DNA of 64,000 nucleotides, from NCBI RefSeq assembly GCF_928381505.1, contig NZ_CAKMSJ010000010.1, positions 1 through 64,000 on the forward strand, written 5' to 3'. Below are positions 17,746-27,041 of the stretch, one piece after another (the first letter of the stretch is position 1; each line of letters begins with the position of its first letter). The translations under genes were made by a program, and so were the position numbers. The DNA comes from Rothia endophytica. Lineage in GTDB: Bacteria; Actinomycetota; Actinomycetes; Actinomycetales; Micrococcaceae. Under the pieces are notes generated by a model, which had not been told where the DNA came from, ran no database searches, and worked only from the letters and a program-made list of their open reading frames with translations.

Positions 17746-20403
17746 ATGGTTGACACACAGAACCAAAAGTCCACCCGCAACATCGTCGTGATTGGCGGCG
17801 GCCCAGCAGCTTGGCGTTTCGTGCGCGCTTTTCAGCAGAAGGACGCCGGGGCCTCGCATATCACCGTGCTCAACGATGAGCCTTACCTCCCCTACGACCG
17901 TGTGGCCCTCGAACAAATTTTCAATGACCCTAACCGCGATCTCACCCTGGGTGAGGCAGACCTGTGGCAGGCAGAAAATATCACCCTGCTCAACGAGGTA
18001 CGGGGCACCAAAATTGATCGGGCAGCTCGTACCGTCTCAGCGTCCAACGGTGAAACCTACCCCTACGATGAGCTAATCCTGGCTACCGGCTCATCGGCCG
18101 TCAAGATTCCCATTCCAGGCTCCGAATCAGCGCATGTCTTCCGCACTATTGACGGGGTGAAAAATGTCGTCAGCGAGATGGAGCGACTGAGCCAAAAACT
18201 GGGACGTGCCCCCAAAGCTATCGTGGTCGGCGGCGGTCTGCTCGGCCTTGAAGCGGCAGAGGGTCTCAAGCACCTGGGCGGCGAGCCAACCATCTTGGAC
18301 GTAGCCCCCTGGCTGCTTTCCATCGAGGTGGATCAAGGCGGTGGCTTCGCCGTCAATGCCGCAATCCGCGAAGCTGGGATTGAGATAGAAACCGGCGCCT
18401 TTATTTCATCGGTCAACCGTGACGCTAACGGCGAGGTTGTTTCTGTATCAGTTGCAGACGGCATGGGCGATGAAGCAGCTATTCACGACTTGCCCGCTGA
18501 CATCGTCATGATGGCAGCAGGCATCCGCCCCAACGATCAGCTTGCCCGGGATGCCGGGCTCAATGTTGGCGAGCGCGGCGGCCTGATTGTTGATGACAAG
18601 TGCCAGTCCGAGGACGCGAATATTTGGGCTATTGGTGAGGTAGCCTGCGTTCTGGGCCGCACCTGGGGTCTGGTTGCACCTGCCAACCAGATGGCTGAAG
18701 CAGTGGCGACCAACCTGACCGGCGGCGATGAGTCCCTAACCGACTTTGATATTGCGACCAAGCTGAAATTCTCTGGTCTTTCTGTGGCTGGTTTCGGTGA
18801 CCGACGTGGCACTACTCCGGGTTGCCTTGAGATTGTGTATGCCGATCCCGCGCGCGGAATGTACCAGAAGATTGTCACCACATCAGATGCTAAGACCCTG
18901 CTGGGTGGCGTCTTTGTGGGCGATACTGACCCCTACGATTCTCTGAAGCCTCTGCTGGGCCGCGAGTTGCCGGCGGAGCCTAGTGCCTATCTCTCAGCTT
19001 CCGGTGGCGACGGGGTTCCCGATACCGAGTTGCCTGATGACGCTATCCTGTGTTCCTGCAACAACATCAGCTTTGGCGCTATCCGTGAAGCCGTAGCAAA
19101 CGGCGACCAGGATGTTAACTCCATCAAGAAGAGCACCACTGCTGGCACCCAGTGCGGTAACTGTGTTCCCATGATTCAAAAGACCCTGAATCAGACCATG
19201 GCCAAGATGGGTCTGGAAGTTTCCAATGCTCTCTGTGATCACTTCGAGTTCTCACGTGCTGAACTCTTCCAGGCGGTCCATGCTGTGGCTGAGCTAGATG
19301 ACTTCTACAGCGTGCTAGAGCGCTTTGGCAAGGGCGAAGACGGCTGTGCTATCTGTAAGCCGACCGTTGCCTCCATCCTGGCCTCTACCCGCAAGAGCTA
19401 CGCTCTGGACGGCGGCCGTGGCACTCTGCAGGACACCAATGACCGCAACCTGGCTAACATGCAGAAGGATGGTACCTACGGTGTAATCCCGCGCATCCCC
19501 GGTGGCGAAATCACCCCGCAGAAGCTGGCAGTTATTGCAGAGGTTGCCGGGGACTTTGGCCTCTACACCAAGATTAACGGTGCCCAGCGTATCGGTATGT
19601 ACGGTGCACGTTTGGAGCAGCTCCCCGAGATTTGGAAGCGACTGGTGGATGCCGGGTTTGAGTCCGGCCAGGCTTACGGTAAGTCACTGCGTAACGTCAA
19701 GAGCTGTATCGGTAGCGCCTGGTGCCGCTTTGGCATGCTGGATTCGGTGAAGATGGCTATCGATACCGAGAACCGCTATAAGGGTCTGCGTTCACCGCAT
19801 AAGTTCAAGATGGGTGTTTCGGGTTGTAACCGCGAATGCGCTGAGGCTCAGGGCAAGGACGTTGGGGTCATCGCCACCGCTAATGGCTGGAACCTCTACT
19901 TCGCGGGTAACGGCGGTGCGACTCCCGCCCACGGCCGTCTCTTCGCCAAAGACCTGGATCAGCAGACTGCCTTCACCTACATTGACCGTTACCTGATGTA
20001 CTACATCCGCACCGCTGATAAGCTGCAGCGCACCGCCCGTTGGGCTGAGGACCTGGACGAGAAGTTCGGGGACGCCATCGAGCACCTGCAGCAGGTCATC
20101 ATCAAGGACTCACTGGGTATCTGCGCTGACCTAGACCGCGACATGCAGTACCACATCGACCACTATGAGGACGAGTGGGCAGCGACTCTGGCTGATGATA
20201 AGCGTCTGCGCCGCTTCCGCGCTTTCATCAACGAGCCCGGAACATCAGCTGTTGGCGACCGCCTCTACGTGCTGGACCGCGATCAGATCCGCCCGGCAAC
20301 CCCCGAGGAAATCGCAGCTGCAGACCCAGCTGATTTTGAGGACGAAGATGAGCACCGCGTGCTCATTGGGGGCACCAAACTTCCCGTTGGTGCACCCGCC
20401 TAA
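17746..20403 (+). CDS. nirB: Nitrite reductase (NADH) large subunit
   Basis: Reduces nitrite to ammonium with NADH in the cytosol. 885 residues. Domains: FAD-binding GGGPAAWR near 17-24, NADH-binding GGGLLGLEAAEG near 162, a BFD-like [2Fe-2S] domain with CSC near 435 and CGNC near 468, then the ferredoxin-like and siroheme/[4Fe-4S] domains with CIGSAWC near 652 and CNREC near 693 (the C-x5-C and C-x3-C cluster and siroheme ligands). AAAGG lies before the ATG. It is followed by the siroheme methyltransferase gene and divergent from nirD. Confidence 0.96.
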   Translation: MVDTQNQKSTRNIVVIGGGPAAWRFVRAFQQKDAGASHITVLNDEPYLPYDRVALEQIFNDPNRDLTLGEADLWQAENITLLNEVRGTKIDRAARTVSASNGETYPYDELILATGSSAVKIPIPGSESAHVFRTIDGVKNVVSEMERLSQKLGRAPKAIVVGGGLLGLEAAEGLKHLGGEPTILDVAPWLLSIEVDQGGGFAVNAAIREAGIEIETGAFISSVNRDANGEVVSVSVADGMGDEAAIHDLPADIVMMAAGIRPNDQLARDAGLNVGERGGLIVDDKCQSEDANIWAIGEVACVLGRTWGLVAPANQMAEAVATNLTGGDESLTDFDIATKLKFSGLSVAGFGDRRGTTPGCLEIVYADPARGMYQKIVTTSDAKTLLGGVFVGDTDPYDSLKPLLGRELPAEPSAYLSASGGDGVPDTELPDDAILCSCNNISFGAIREAVANGDQDVNSIKKSTTAGTQCGNCVPMIQKTLNQTMAKMGLEVSNALCDHFEFSRAELFQAVHAVAELDDFYSVLERFGKGEDGCAICKPTVASILASTRKSYALDGGRGTLQDTNDRNLANMQKDGTYGVIPRIPGGEITPQKLAVIAEVAGDFGLYTKINGAQRIGMYGARLEQLPEIWKRLVDAGFESGQAYGKSLRNVKSCIGSAWCRFGMLDSVKMAIDTENRYKGLRSPHKFKMGVSGCNRECAEAQGKDVGVIATANGWNLYFAGNGGATPAHGRLFAKDLDQQTAFTYIDRYLMYYIRTADKLQRTARWAEDLDEKFGDAIEHLQQVIIKDSLGICADLDRDMQYHIDHYEDEWAATLADDKRLRRFRAFINEPGTSAVGDRLYVLDRDQIRPATPEEIAAADPADFEDEDEHRVLIGGTKLPVGAPA

Positions 20404-20488
20404 CCCGGCGTCCTAACCGAATGATCGTGAAAAGGTGCGGGCAGGGAGCTGGTAAGTTCCCTGCCCGCCCTAACCATAAGTGAGAACC

Positions 20489-21547
20489 ATGTTTGTTGAA
20501 ATTGATGTCACCGGCTCCGCCGTCGCCCTGCTGGGCGCAAAAGAACGTACCAGCAGAGTAGCCCGCAAGTACGCTGCAGGACAGACGCTTCAGGTTGAGG
20601 ACGCCAGCCATTTAGCCGACTTGGCCCCGGTATCTTTGGCAGTGGTGTGTGTTGGTGAGCAGGACGCCGCTACACGGGATGAGTGGGCACGGTCAGTGCG
20701 TCAGCATCTGCCGGGTGCTCTTCTAACCTTTGACGCTGAGCAGCCAGCGCCAGCCAGCGGCATGGTTTTCTTGATCGGTGCAGGGCCGGGTAAGGCCGGG
20801 TACATGACAGCTCGGGCACTTGAGGCACTGGCAGAATCCGATGTGGTGCTCATTGACCATCTGGCACCCGCCGCTGATATAGCTTCCTGGGCACCTGGTG
20901 CTGAAATTATCGATGTGGGCAAGGTGCCGGGCAAGCACAAGGTTCCGCAGCGTGATATCGACCGGCTCATGATTGAAAAAGCCCACGCAGGGCTCAAGGT
21001 AGCACGCGTCAAGGGAGGGGATCCCTACGTTTTTGGTCGCGGCACCGAAGAGCTCTATGTCTGCGAGCGCGAAGGTATTGACGTTGAGGTGATTTCTGGT
21101 GTTACCTCTTCAATCGCTGTGCCGGCTTCTGCCAAGGTCCCCATGACCCTGCGCAAGGTAGGGCACATGTTTACAGTGGTATCTGGCCACTCTGAGCTGG
21201 CAGATGCTGAGCTTGATCACTTGGCTGGGTTTATCAAGCTGGGCGGTACGGTATCCCTGCTCATGGGCGTCCGCACCCTACCCCACACTGTAGCTGGCTT
21301 GCTCGCCCGAGGTGTTGAGGGGCAGATGCCGCTGGCAACCTTTGAGAATGTGTATCGCGAGGGTGAGAGGGTTACTTTCTCTACGCTGGCGAAAGCTGGG
21401 ACTGATCTTGCCGACATTAAGGCACCGGCTATTACGGTAATTGGTCGAGTGGTTGATGCTGGTGAACCTGCTGATGAAGCTGCTGCCTGCCGCCGCGATG
21501 CCCTTTTGGCTCAGGCTCTGAGTGAGGGCAGGGCAGCCCGCACCTAG
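20489..21547 (+). CDS. cobA: Uroporphyrinogen-III C-methyltransferase with degenerate N-terminal domain
   Basis: Makes precorrin-2 from uroporphyrinogen III for the siroheme of NirB. The SUMT domain occupies about residues 88-335: FLIGAGPGKAGYMTARA, the DHLAP segment, VRLKGGDPYVFGRG-like VARVKGGDPYVFGRG, and SGVTSSIAVPA. The first about 85 residues look like an eroded siroheme-synthase NAD-binding domain (SAVALLGAKERTSRVARKY) without the GxGxxA motif. I take the ATG at 20489 (AAGTGAG upstream); a GTG at 20480 is possible. It is 76-85 bp after nirB on the same strand and probably in its operon. Confidence 0.92.
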   Translation: MFVEIDVTGSAVALLGAKERTSRVARKYAAGQTLQVEDASHLADLAPVSLAVVCVGEQDAATRDEWARSVRQHLPGALLTFDAEQPAPASGMVFLIGAGPGKAGYMTARALEALAESDVVLIDHLAPAADIASWAPGAEIIDVGKVPGKHKVPQRDIDRLMIEKAHAGLKVARVKGGDPYVFGRGTEELYVCEREGIDVEVISGVTSSIAVPASAKVPMTLRKVGHMFTVVSGHSELADAELDHLAGFIKLGGTVSLLMGVRTLPHTVAGLLARGVEGQMPLATFENVYREGERVTFSTLAKAGTDLADIKAPAITVIGRVVDAGEPADEAAACRRDALLAQALSEGRAART

Positions 21548-21573
21548 CATCACTGCCCCCTTCTCCCAACCGG

Positions 21574-21639
21574 TTTGTCCTATATATCGCCAAATGCCCT
21601 GAATAATATTCAGGGCATTTGGCGATATATTAGGACAAA
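21574..21639. repeat. 66-bp near-perfect palindrome
   Basis: Arms 21574-21605 and 21607-21639 are complementary along about 32 bp with a single extra A, and the centre is a single base (gaataatattc). It starts with tttgtccta and ends with taggacaaa. There is no U-run after it, so it is not a standard terminator, although as RNA it would fold into one long hairpin at the end of the nirB-cobA transcript. No second copy was seen in this window. Confidence 0.85.
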
Positions 21640-21720
21640 GTTGTGAGAGAAGGACGGCGGGTGTTTCAGCCTGTGACCGGTGGGCAAGAAAACCTGTGGT
21701 ACGGGTCTACAATAAGAGGC

Positions 21721-22572
21721 ATGCGTATTATGTCTATTCAGTCAGCAGTTTCCTACGGTCATGTGGGCAACTCAGCCGCCGTCTTCCCGCTCCAGCGCAT
21801 TGGCCATGAGGTCATGCCCGTTAACACCGTGCTCTTCTCTAACAGCACTGCCTACGGCGACTGGACTGGCCCACTTGTCTCTGGTGACGACGTGCGTGAA
21901 ATCGTCAAGGGTATCGAGGCTCGCGGCGCGCTCGAAGAGACCGCCCTCATTATCTCCGGTTACCAGGGTGGTGCCTCCATCGGTGACGCTATCTTGGACG
22001 CTGTGGCTCGCACCCGCGCCAAAAACCCTAAGATGCTTTACTCCTGCGACCCGGTGCTTGGCTCTGCGGATACCGGCTGCTTTGTCTCCCCCGAAGTTCA
22101 GGAGCTGATTCGTGACCGCGTCATTCAGCACGCCGACATCATTACTCCTAACCAGTTTGAGCTGGGATTCGTAACTAACACTGACCCCAAGACCCTGGAT
22201 GAGGTTCTTGAGTCCGTTAAAAAAGCCCAGAATATCGGCCCCAAAACTGTTTTGGTGACCTCTGTATTAACCCCCGAAACCCCCGCTGATTCTATCCAGA
22301 TGCTAGCCGTTGACGGTGATGAGGCCTGGCTTATCACCACTCCGCGTCTCAATCATAAGGCCAACGGTTCAGGGGATGTAACCCAGGCGCTCTTTGCGTC
22401 TCACTTCGCCGCAGGAAAATCGCTCAAAGATGCACTTGAGCTGACTACCGCAAGCGTCTATGACCTGCTGAAGAACACCATGGAGGCAGGTCAGCGGGAG
22501 CTACTCCTTATTGAGTCACAGAGTTCATTCGTTGAACCTAAGCAGCATTTCGAAGCTGAGCGCGTGCGCTAA
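21721..22572 (+). CDS. pdxY: Pyridoxal kinase
   Basis: Phosphorylates pyridoxal to PLP in the B6 salvage route; ribokinase fold. The start MRIMSIQSAVSYGHVGNSAAVFP aligns with PdxY, so I use the ATG at 21721 (283 aa); AAGAGG lies close upstream, and the ATG at 21730 is an alternative. The family features SGYQGGASI, YSCDPVLG and the C-terminal anion-hole motif NGSGDVTQALF are present. It is preceded by the long palindrome and stands alone on the plus strand; nothing ties it to the nitrite genes. Confidence 0.93.
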   Translation: MRIMSIQSAVSYGHVGNSAAVFPLQRIGHEVMPVNTVLFSNSTAYGDWTGPLVSGDDVREIVKGIEARGALEETALIISGYQGGASIGDAILDAVARTRAKNPKMLYSCDPVLGSADTGCFVSPEVQELIRDRVIQHADIITPNQFELGFVTNTDPKTLDEVLESVKKAQNIGPKTVLVTSVLTPETPADSIQMLAVDGDEAWLITTPRLNHKANGSGDVTQALFASHFAAGKSLKDALELTTASVYDLLKNTMEAGQRELLLIESQSSFVEPKQHFEAERVR

Positions 22573-22606
22573 AGCCGCAGCCCGGCGTCCTTGCCCTGCT
22601 GCAGAC

Positions 22607-22642
22607 CGCCCCGCTGCCTCTCGTTTGAGGGACGGCGGGGCG
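22607..22642. terminator. Hairpin between pdxY and the chelatase gene
   Basis: An imperfect GC-rich stem (cgccccgctgcc / ggacggcggggcg) between convergent genes, probably serving both. Confidence 0.6.
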
Positions 22643-22673
22643 TAGTGTTGGTCTGAAAGTTTGGGGATGAGAA

Positions 22674-23387
22674 TTAGCCGGCAGAAACCTCAGCCACTCG
22701 TTCCAGGGCGACCTCGGCAACGATCCGTGCGGCTTTTGTGTCACCCGGTAGCACCAGCGGCTCGCAAATGGTGAGGTGTTCACCCGCGCCGTCCAGCTTG
22801 GTGAGCAGGGTTTGGAAGAAACCTCGGCCCAGCAGGTAGCTAGAGACGTATTCTGCTCGGTTTTCTTCTACTGCATCTGCTATCTGTGGGTCAATTTTTG
22901 CTGCAAAACCATAGGGCACATAGCGTGAGAGCAGGGTTGAAAAAACTTCAGCCTGTAGCATGACCGCTTCGCGCCCATCGGCCCGGGATGAGCCGGCAGC
23001 TGCCATCACCACATCGTCGTAGCCGTCCCACCCGGCTTCTTCCAGGCGCTGACGCTGCAGCATGGCGAGCGCAGCCGAGGGGCCGAGGGCGCGGGCGATT
23101 CTAATATCGCGGACACCCGAAGCTTCCGCCGCCTCGGTGATATCCACCTGGGTGTGGTAGCCGGTCGAGAGCAAAATGGGAACGATAGTCACCGTGTCAT
23201 CTGCGGCAAAACTAGCGGCAACCTTATCGAGGGAGGGTTCTTGCACATCGACGTAGGCTTCATGCACTGTGGCTGTCCCCGGGGACTGCTCGTCGAGCAC
23301 CGCCTGCATCTGCTCACGCACCAAAGCAATGGAGGCCCGGCCTTCAAGGTTATCGGTACCGTGAGAAACCGCAATAATGTGCTGCAT
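22674..23387 (-). CDS. Sirohydrochlorin chelatase (CbiX/SirB-like)
   Basis: Predicted to insert Fe2+ (or Co2+) into sirohydrochlorin. 237 residues made of two related chelatase half-domains. The first has the metal-site SHGTDNLEGR motif (H9) near the N-terminus and the VPILLSTGYHTQVDI segment; the second has VMAAAGSSRADGRE. It directly follows the SDR gene (TAAATG junction), with AAAGG inside the end of that gene. With the precorrin-2 dehydrogenase and SUMT nearby it would complete siroheme synthesis for NirB. Metal specificity is inferred from context only. Confidence 0.85.
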   Translation of the reverse strand: MQHIIAVSHGTDNLEGRASIALVREQMQAVLDEQSPGTATVHEAYVDVQEPSLDKVAASFAADDTVTIVPILLSTGYHTQVDITEAAEASGVRDIRIARALGPSAALAMLQRQRLEEAGWDGYDDVVMAAAGSSRADGREAVMLQAEVFSTLLSRYVPYGFAAKIDPQIADAVEENRAEYVSSYLLGRGFFQTLLTKLDGAGEHLTICEPLVLPGDTKAARIVAEVALERVAEVSAG

Positions 23388-24179
23388 TTAGATAACCTTT
23401 CGGATGACCTTGTACTGCGCCGCCTGGGCTACCGGGCGCATGGTGATGTGGTCCAGGTTGATGTGGTGCGGTACGTTGAGTGCGAAGGTGACTGTCTGGG
23501 CTACGTCCTCTGCCAGTAGGGGCTTACCTACCCCGTCGTAGACCTTGGCGGCAGCCTCAGCGCTACCCAGGCGGTTAAGGGCGAATTCATCGGTGCGCAC
23601 CATGCCGGGGCGCACCTCGATAACACGAACGTTGTGCTCGGCTTCTTCGAGGCGCAGAGCCTCGGTGAGGGCACGCTCGCCAAATTTGGCAGCGTTATAG
23701 CCGCCTCCCCCTTCGTACCCAGCTTCTGCCGCCGTTGACGTCAGGTTCAATACCGTGCCCTCGCCATTCTCGCGCAGGGCGGGAAGGAAAGCGGTCACCA
23801 TGTTGAGCGTGCCTAGCACGTTGACTTCATACATGGCTCGCCAACCCGCTACATCAGCATCAGCTACTTTGTCGGCACCAAGAGCGCCACCTGAGATGTT
23901 AACCAGGGCGTCCAATGTTCCGCCGGTGGCTTCAAGAATTTCTGCGGCAGCAGCTTTCACGGCAGCTTCGTCGGTGATATCTAGAACGACCGGGGTTACG
24001 CCGGTGCTCTCTGCGAGTTCCGCCAGACGATCAGCCCGGCGAGCTACGGCGAACAGCTTCCAGCCGGTGGCAGCAAGGTGCTGGGCGGTTGCTCGCCCGA
24101 TACCTGAGGACGCACCGGTCACCACCGCAATCTTCCCGATATGAGCATCCGGTGCAAAGGGGTTAGCAGGCAAGGTCAT
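23388..24179 (-). CDS. Short-chain dehydrogenase/reductase (SDR), NADP-type
   Basis: A 263-residue classical SDR with the cofactor motif TGASSGIG (20-27), the VARRADRL basic segment suggesting NADP(H), the NISGGA equivalent of NNAG, and the catalytic YNAAK. GAGGAG lies before the ATG. The sequence is close to the YdfG-like group that acts on 3-hydroxy acids, but the substrate cannot be fixed. It shares a transcript with the chelatase-like gene through an abutting stop/start. Confidence 0.9.
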   Translation of the reverse strand: MTLPANPFAPDAHIGKIAVVTGASSGIGRATAQHLAATGWKLFAVARRADRLAELAESTGVTPVVLDITDEAAVKAAAAEILEATGGTLDALVNISGGALGADKVADADVAGWRAMYEVNVLGTLNMVTAFLPALRENGEGTVLNLTSTAAEAGYEGGGGYNAAKFGERALTEALRLEEAEHNVRVIEVRPGMVRTDEFALNRLGSAEAAAKVYDGVGKPLLAEDVAQTVTFALNVPHHINLDHITMRPVAQAAQYKVIRKVI

Positions 24180-24280
24180 GTGAACTCCTCACGGTAGGTA
24201 ATCTCTGACCTCTATCCTACTGCTCACAGAAGCCCTCTGCCCGGGTGCATGCTGGGGCGAGACATGAGAGAATGGACAGC

Positions 24281-26902
24281 ATGGCTGAAATCAACCAGGG
24301 CACAGACACGCCCGTAGAAATCAATGTCCCCGCTAAGCCCGGCCTTGAAGGCCTTGAAGCAAAGTTCACTCAGAACTGGGCTGCGCACTCAACCTACGCG
24401 TTTGATGAGAACACCACGCGCGAGCAGGTCTACTCCATCGACACTCCGCCGCCCACCGCGTCCGGCTCACTGCACGTTGGTCACATGTTCTCTTACACCC
24501 AGACCGACGTCATTGCCCGCTACCAGCGAATGAAGGGCAAGAACGTCTTCTACCCTCTGGGTTGGGACGATAACGGCCTACCCACCGAGCGACGCGTGCA
24601 GAACTACTACGGGGTGCTTTGCGACCCCGCAGTTCCCTACGACCCCGATTTCACAGCGCCCGAAAAGCCCGCTAAGAACCAGCGTGACTGGCCGCGCATT
24701 TCCCGCCAGAACTTCATCGAACTCTGTGAAATTCTCGCAGTAGAAGACGAAAAGGTCTTCGAGCAGCTCTTCACAACCCTGGGTCTGTCCGTTGACTGGT
24801 CACGCACCTACCGCACCATTGACGCCCACTCCCGCAAGGTCTCCCAGTTGGCCTTCCTCAACGACCTCGCCAGCGGCGACGCCTACATGGCTGAGGCACC
24901 CACCATGTGGGATGTCACCTTCCGTACCGCTGTTGCCCAGGCTGAGCTTGAGGACAAGGAACGCCCCGGCGCCTACCACCGTATCTCCTTCCACCGTGAA
25001 AACGGTGAGAAGGTTTGGATTGAGACCACCCGCCCTGAACTGCTGCCCTCCTGTGTGGCTCTGGTAGCCCATCCCGATGACGAGCGCTACCAGCCTCTCT
25101 TTGGCACTAAGGTGACCTCTCCCCTCTTCGGTGTTGAGGTTGAAATCAAAGCGCACCCCCTGGCACAGCCCGATAAGGGCGCCGGTATCGCCATGATTTG
25201 TACCTTTGGCGATACCACCGACGTCACCTGGTGGCGCGAACTGCAGCTGGACACCCGCGCTCTCATTGGCCGCGACGGCCGTTTCTCATCTGAGACCCCC
25301 GAGTGGATCACCAGCGAAGAAGGCCGCGAGCGCTACGCGCGTATGGCAGGCGCTACTGTATTCACCGCGCAGAAGACCGTGGTTGAGATGCTGGTCGAAA
25401 CCGGTGAGATGGAGGGTGAGCCCAAGACTATCACCCACCCCGTGAAGTTCTATGAGAAGGGTGATAAGCCCCTTGAGATTGTGGCTTCCCGGCAGTGGTA
25501 TATCCGCAATGGTGGCCGCGATGCAGACCGTCGCGACGCCCTGGTGGCTCGCGGTCAGCAGATGACCTGGCACCCGGCCTTCATGCGCTCGCGCTACGAG
25601 AACTGGGTTGAGGGTCTGAACGGTGACTGGCTCATTTCCCGCCAGCGCTTCTTCGGTGTACCCTTCCCCGTCTGGTACGCACTGGACGCAGAGGGCGAGC
25701 CTGATTACGACTCTCCCCTCCTGCCCACCGAGGACATGCTCCCCGTTGACCCTGCGTCCCAGGCTGCCCCCGGTTTCACCGAGGATCAGCGTGGTGTACC
25801 CGGCGGCTTTATCGCTGACCCGGACGTCCTGGACACCTGGGCTACCTCGTCACTGACCCCGCAGATTGCTACCGGCTGGGCCGTTGATGAGAAGTTGCAC
25901 GAGGTCACCTTCCCCATGGATCTGCGCCCCCAGGGTCACGACATCATCCGCACCTGGCTCTTCTCGACTGTAGTTCGCTCAAACTCTTTGGAGAACACCG
26001 TTCCCTGGACCAACACCGCCCTGTCGGGGTGGATCCTGGACCCGGACCGCAAGAAGATGTCCAAGTCCAAGGGCAACGTGGTAGTGCCTAATGACGTCCT
26101 TGAAAAGTACGGTTCGGACGCGGTTCGCTACTGGGCCGCCTCAGCTAAGCTGGGTGCCGATACCGCCTACGACGAAGCTCAGATGAAGATTGGCCGCCGC
26201 CTGGCGATTAAGCTCCTCAACGCTTCCAAGTTTGTTCTGGGTCTGGGTGCTACCGCTGATTCAGTGCTCACCAGCCCCGAGCAGGCATCGGCAGTTATCA
26301 ATGAGCTGGATCTATCCCTACTGGCGCGCCTCAACACCCTCGTTGAGAGCGCTAGCCAGGCTTTTGAGAACTACGAGTACGCCCGTGCTCTGCAAATCTC
26401 AGAGACCTTCTTCTGGCACTTTACCGATGACTTCGTTGAGCTCATCAAGGATCGTGCTTACGGCAACGTGGGTGAAGACCAGCAGGCCTCCGTCCTAACG
26501 GCCCTCGCAACGACCCTTGATGCTATGCTGCGTCTCTTCGCGCCCTTCCTCCCCTTCGTCACCGACGAAATTTGGAGTTGGTGGCGTGCAGGTTCGGTCC
26601 ACCGCGCGCCCTGGCCCACTACCGAAGGCTACGCAGGGCTGGCAGCAGAGGCCGATGCTGAGGTGCTGCCCACCGTTGCAACCGCCCTGAGCGGTCTGCG
26701 CAAGGCAAAGAGCGAGGCTCAGGTCAAACAGCGTACCGAGGTTGAAAGTGCTGTCATCACCGCCCGCGCCGCTGATGTCGCCCGCTTGTCCACAGGTTTG
26801 AACGACCTCAAGGCTGCCGGCAATGCCCGCCACATCACCCTGGTCGAGGGTGAGGGCGAGCTGTCCGTCTCTGACGTTATCCTAGTGGAAGACGCCGAGT
26901 AG
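24281..26902 (+). CDS. valS: Valyl-tRNA synthetase of the archaeal-like type
   Basis: Class I synthetase that charges and proofreads tRNA-Val. The ATG at 24281 gives 873 residues. The HIGH motif is HVGH in GSLHVGHMFSYTQTD, KMSKS is in KKMSKSKGN, and the editing domain lies between. The segment WDDNGLPTERRVQ replaces the bacterial-type MDHAGIATQ, which marks the archaeal-like ValRS clade present in some actinobacteria. No long C-terminal coiled coil is obvious. Ribosome site is weak (GAGAG). A strong terminator follows. Confidence 0.95.
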   Translation: MAEINQGTDTPVEINVPAKPGLEGLEAKFTQNWAAHSTYAFDENTTREQVYSIDTPPPTASGSLHVGHMFSYTQTDVIARYQRMKGKNVFYPLGWDDNGLPTERRVQNYYGVLCDPAVPYDPDFTAPEKPAKNQRDWPRISRQNFIELCEILAVEDEKVFEQLFTTLGLSVDWSRTYRTIDAHSRKVSQLAFLNDLASGDAYMAEAPTMWDVTFRTAVAQAELEDKERPGAYHRISFHRENGEKVWIETTRPELLPSCVALVAHPDDERYQPLFGTKVTSPLFGVEVEIKAHPLAQPDKGAGIAMICTFGDTTDVTWWRELQLDTRALIGRDGRFSSETPEWITSEEGRERYARMAGATVFTAQKTVVEMLVETGEMEGEPKTITHPVKFYEKGDKPLEIVASRQWYIRNGGRDADRRDALVARGQQMTWHPAFMRSRYENWVEGLNGDWLISRQRFFGVPFPVWYALDAEGEPDYDSPLLPTEDMLPVDPASQAAPGFTEDQRGVPGGFIADPDVLDTWATSSLTPQIATGWAVDEKLHEVTFPMDLRPQGHDIIRTWLFSTVVRSNSLENTVPWTNTALSGWILDPDRKKMSKSKGNVVVPNDVLEKYGSDAVRYWAASAKLGADTAYDEAQMKIGRRLAIKLLNASKFVLGLGATADSVLTSPEQASAVINELDLSLLARLNTLVESASQAFENYEYARALQISETFFWHFTDDFVELIKDRAYGNVGEDQQASVLTALATTLDAMLRLFAPFLPFVTDEIWSWWRAGSVHRAPWPTTEGYAGLAAEADAEVLPTVATALSGLRKAKSEAQVKQRTEVESAVITARAADVARLSTGLNDLKAAGNARHITLVEGEGELSVSDVILVEDAE

Positions 26903-26922
26903 GCGATTCTCCGCCTCGTGGT

Positions 26923-26964
26923 AGGTGCCCCGGTTATCTCCCTGTGATAACCGGGGCACCTTTT
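26923..26964 (+). terminator. Terminator of valS
   Basis: A 16-bp perfect stem (aggtgccccggttatc) with a 7-nt loop followed by TTTTATT. Confidence 0.9.
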
Positions 26965-27041
26965 ATTAAGGGTTAGCCCGAAGGAAGCCCCGGTAGAATG
27001 GAGTGAACCCTGACGATCAAGCTCGACCCTTGAGGAGTAGC

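Noticed and set aside
21574..21639. Possible insertion-sequence inverted repeat ends
   Set aside because: No transposase gene and no pair of separated ends are present; the arms meet at one centre.
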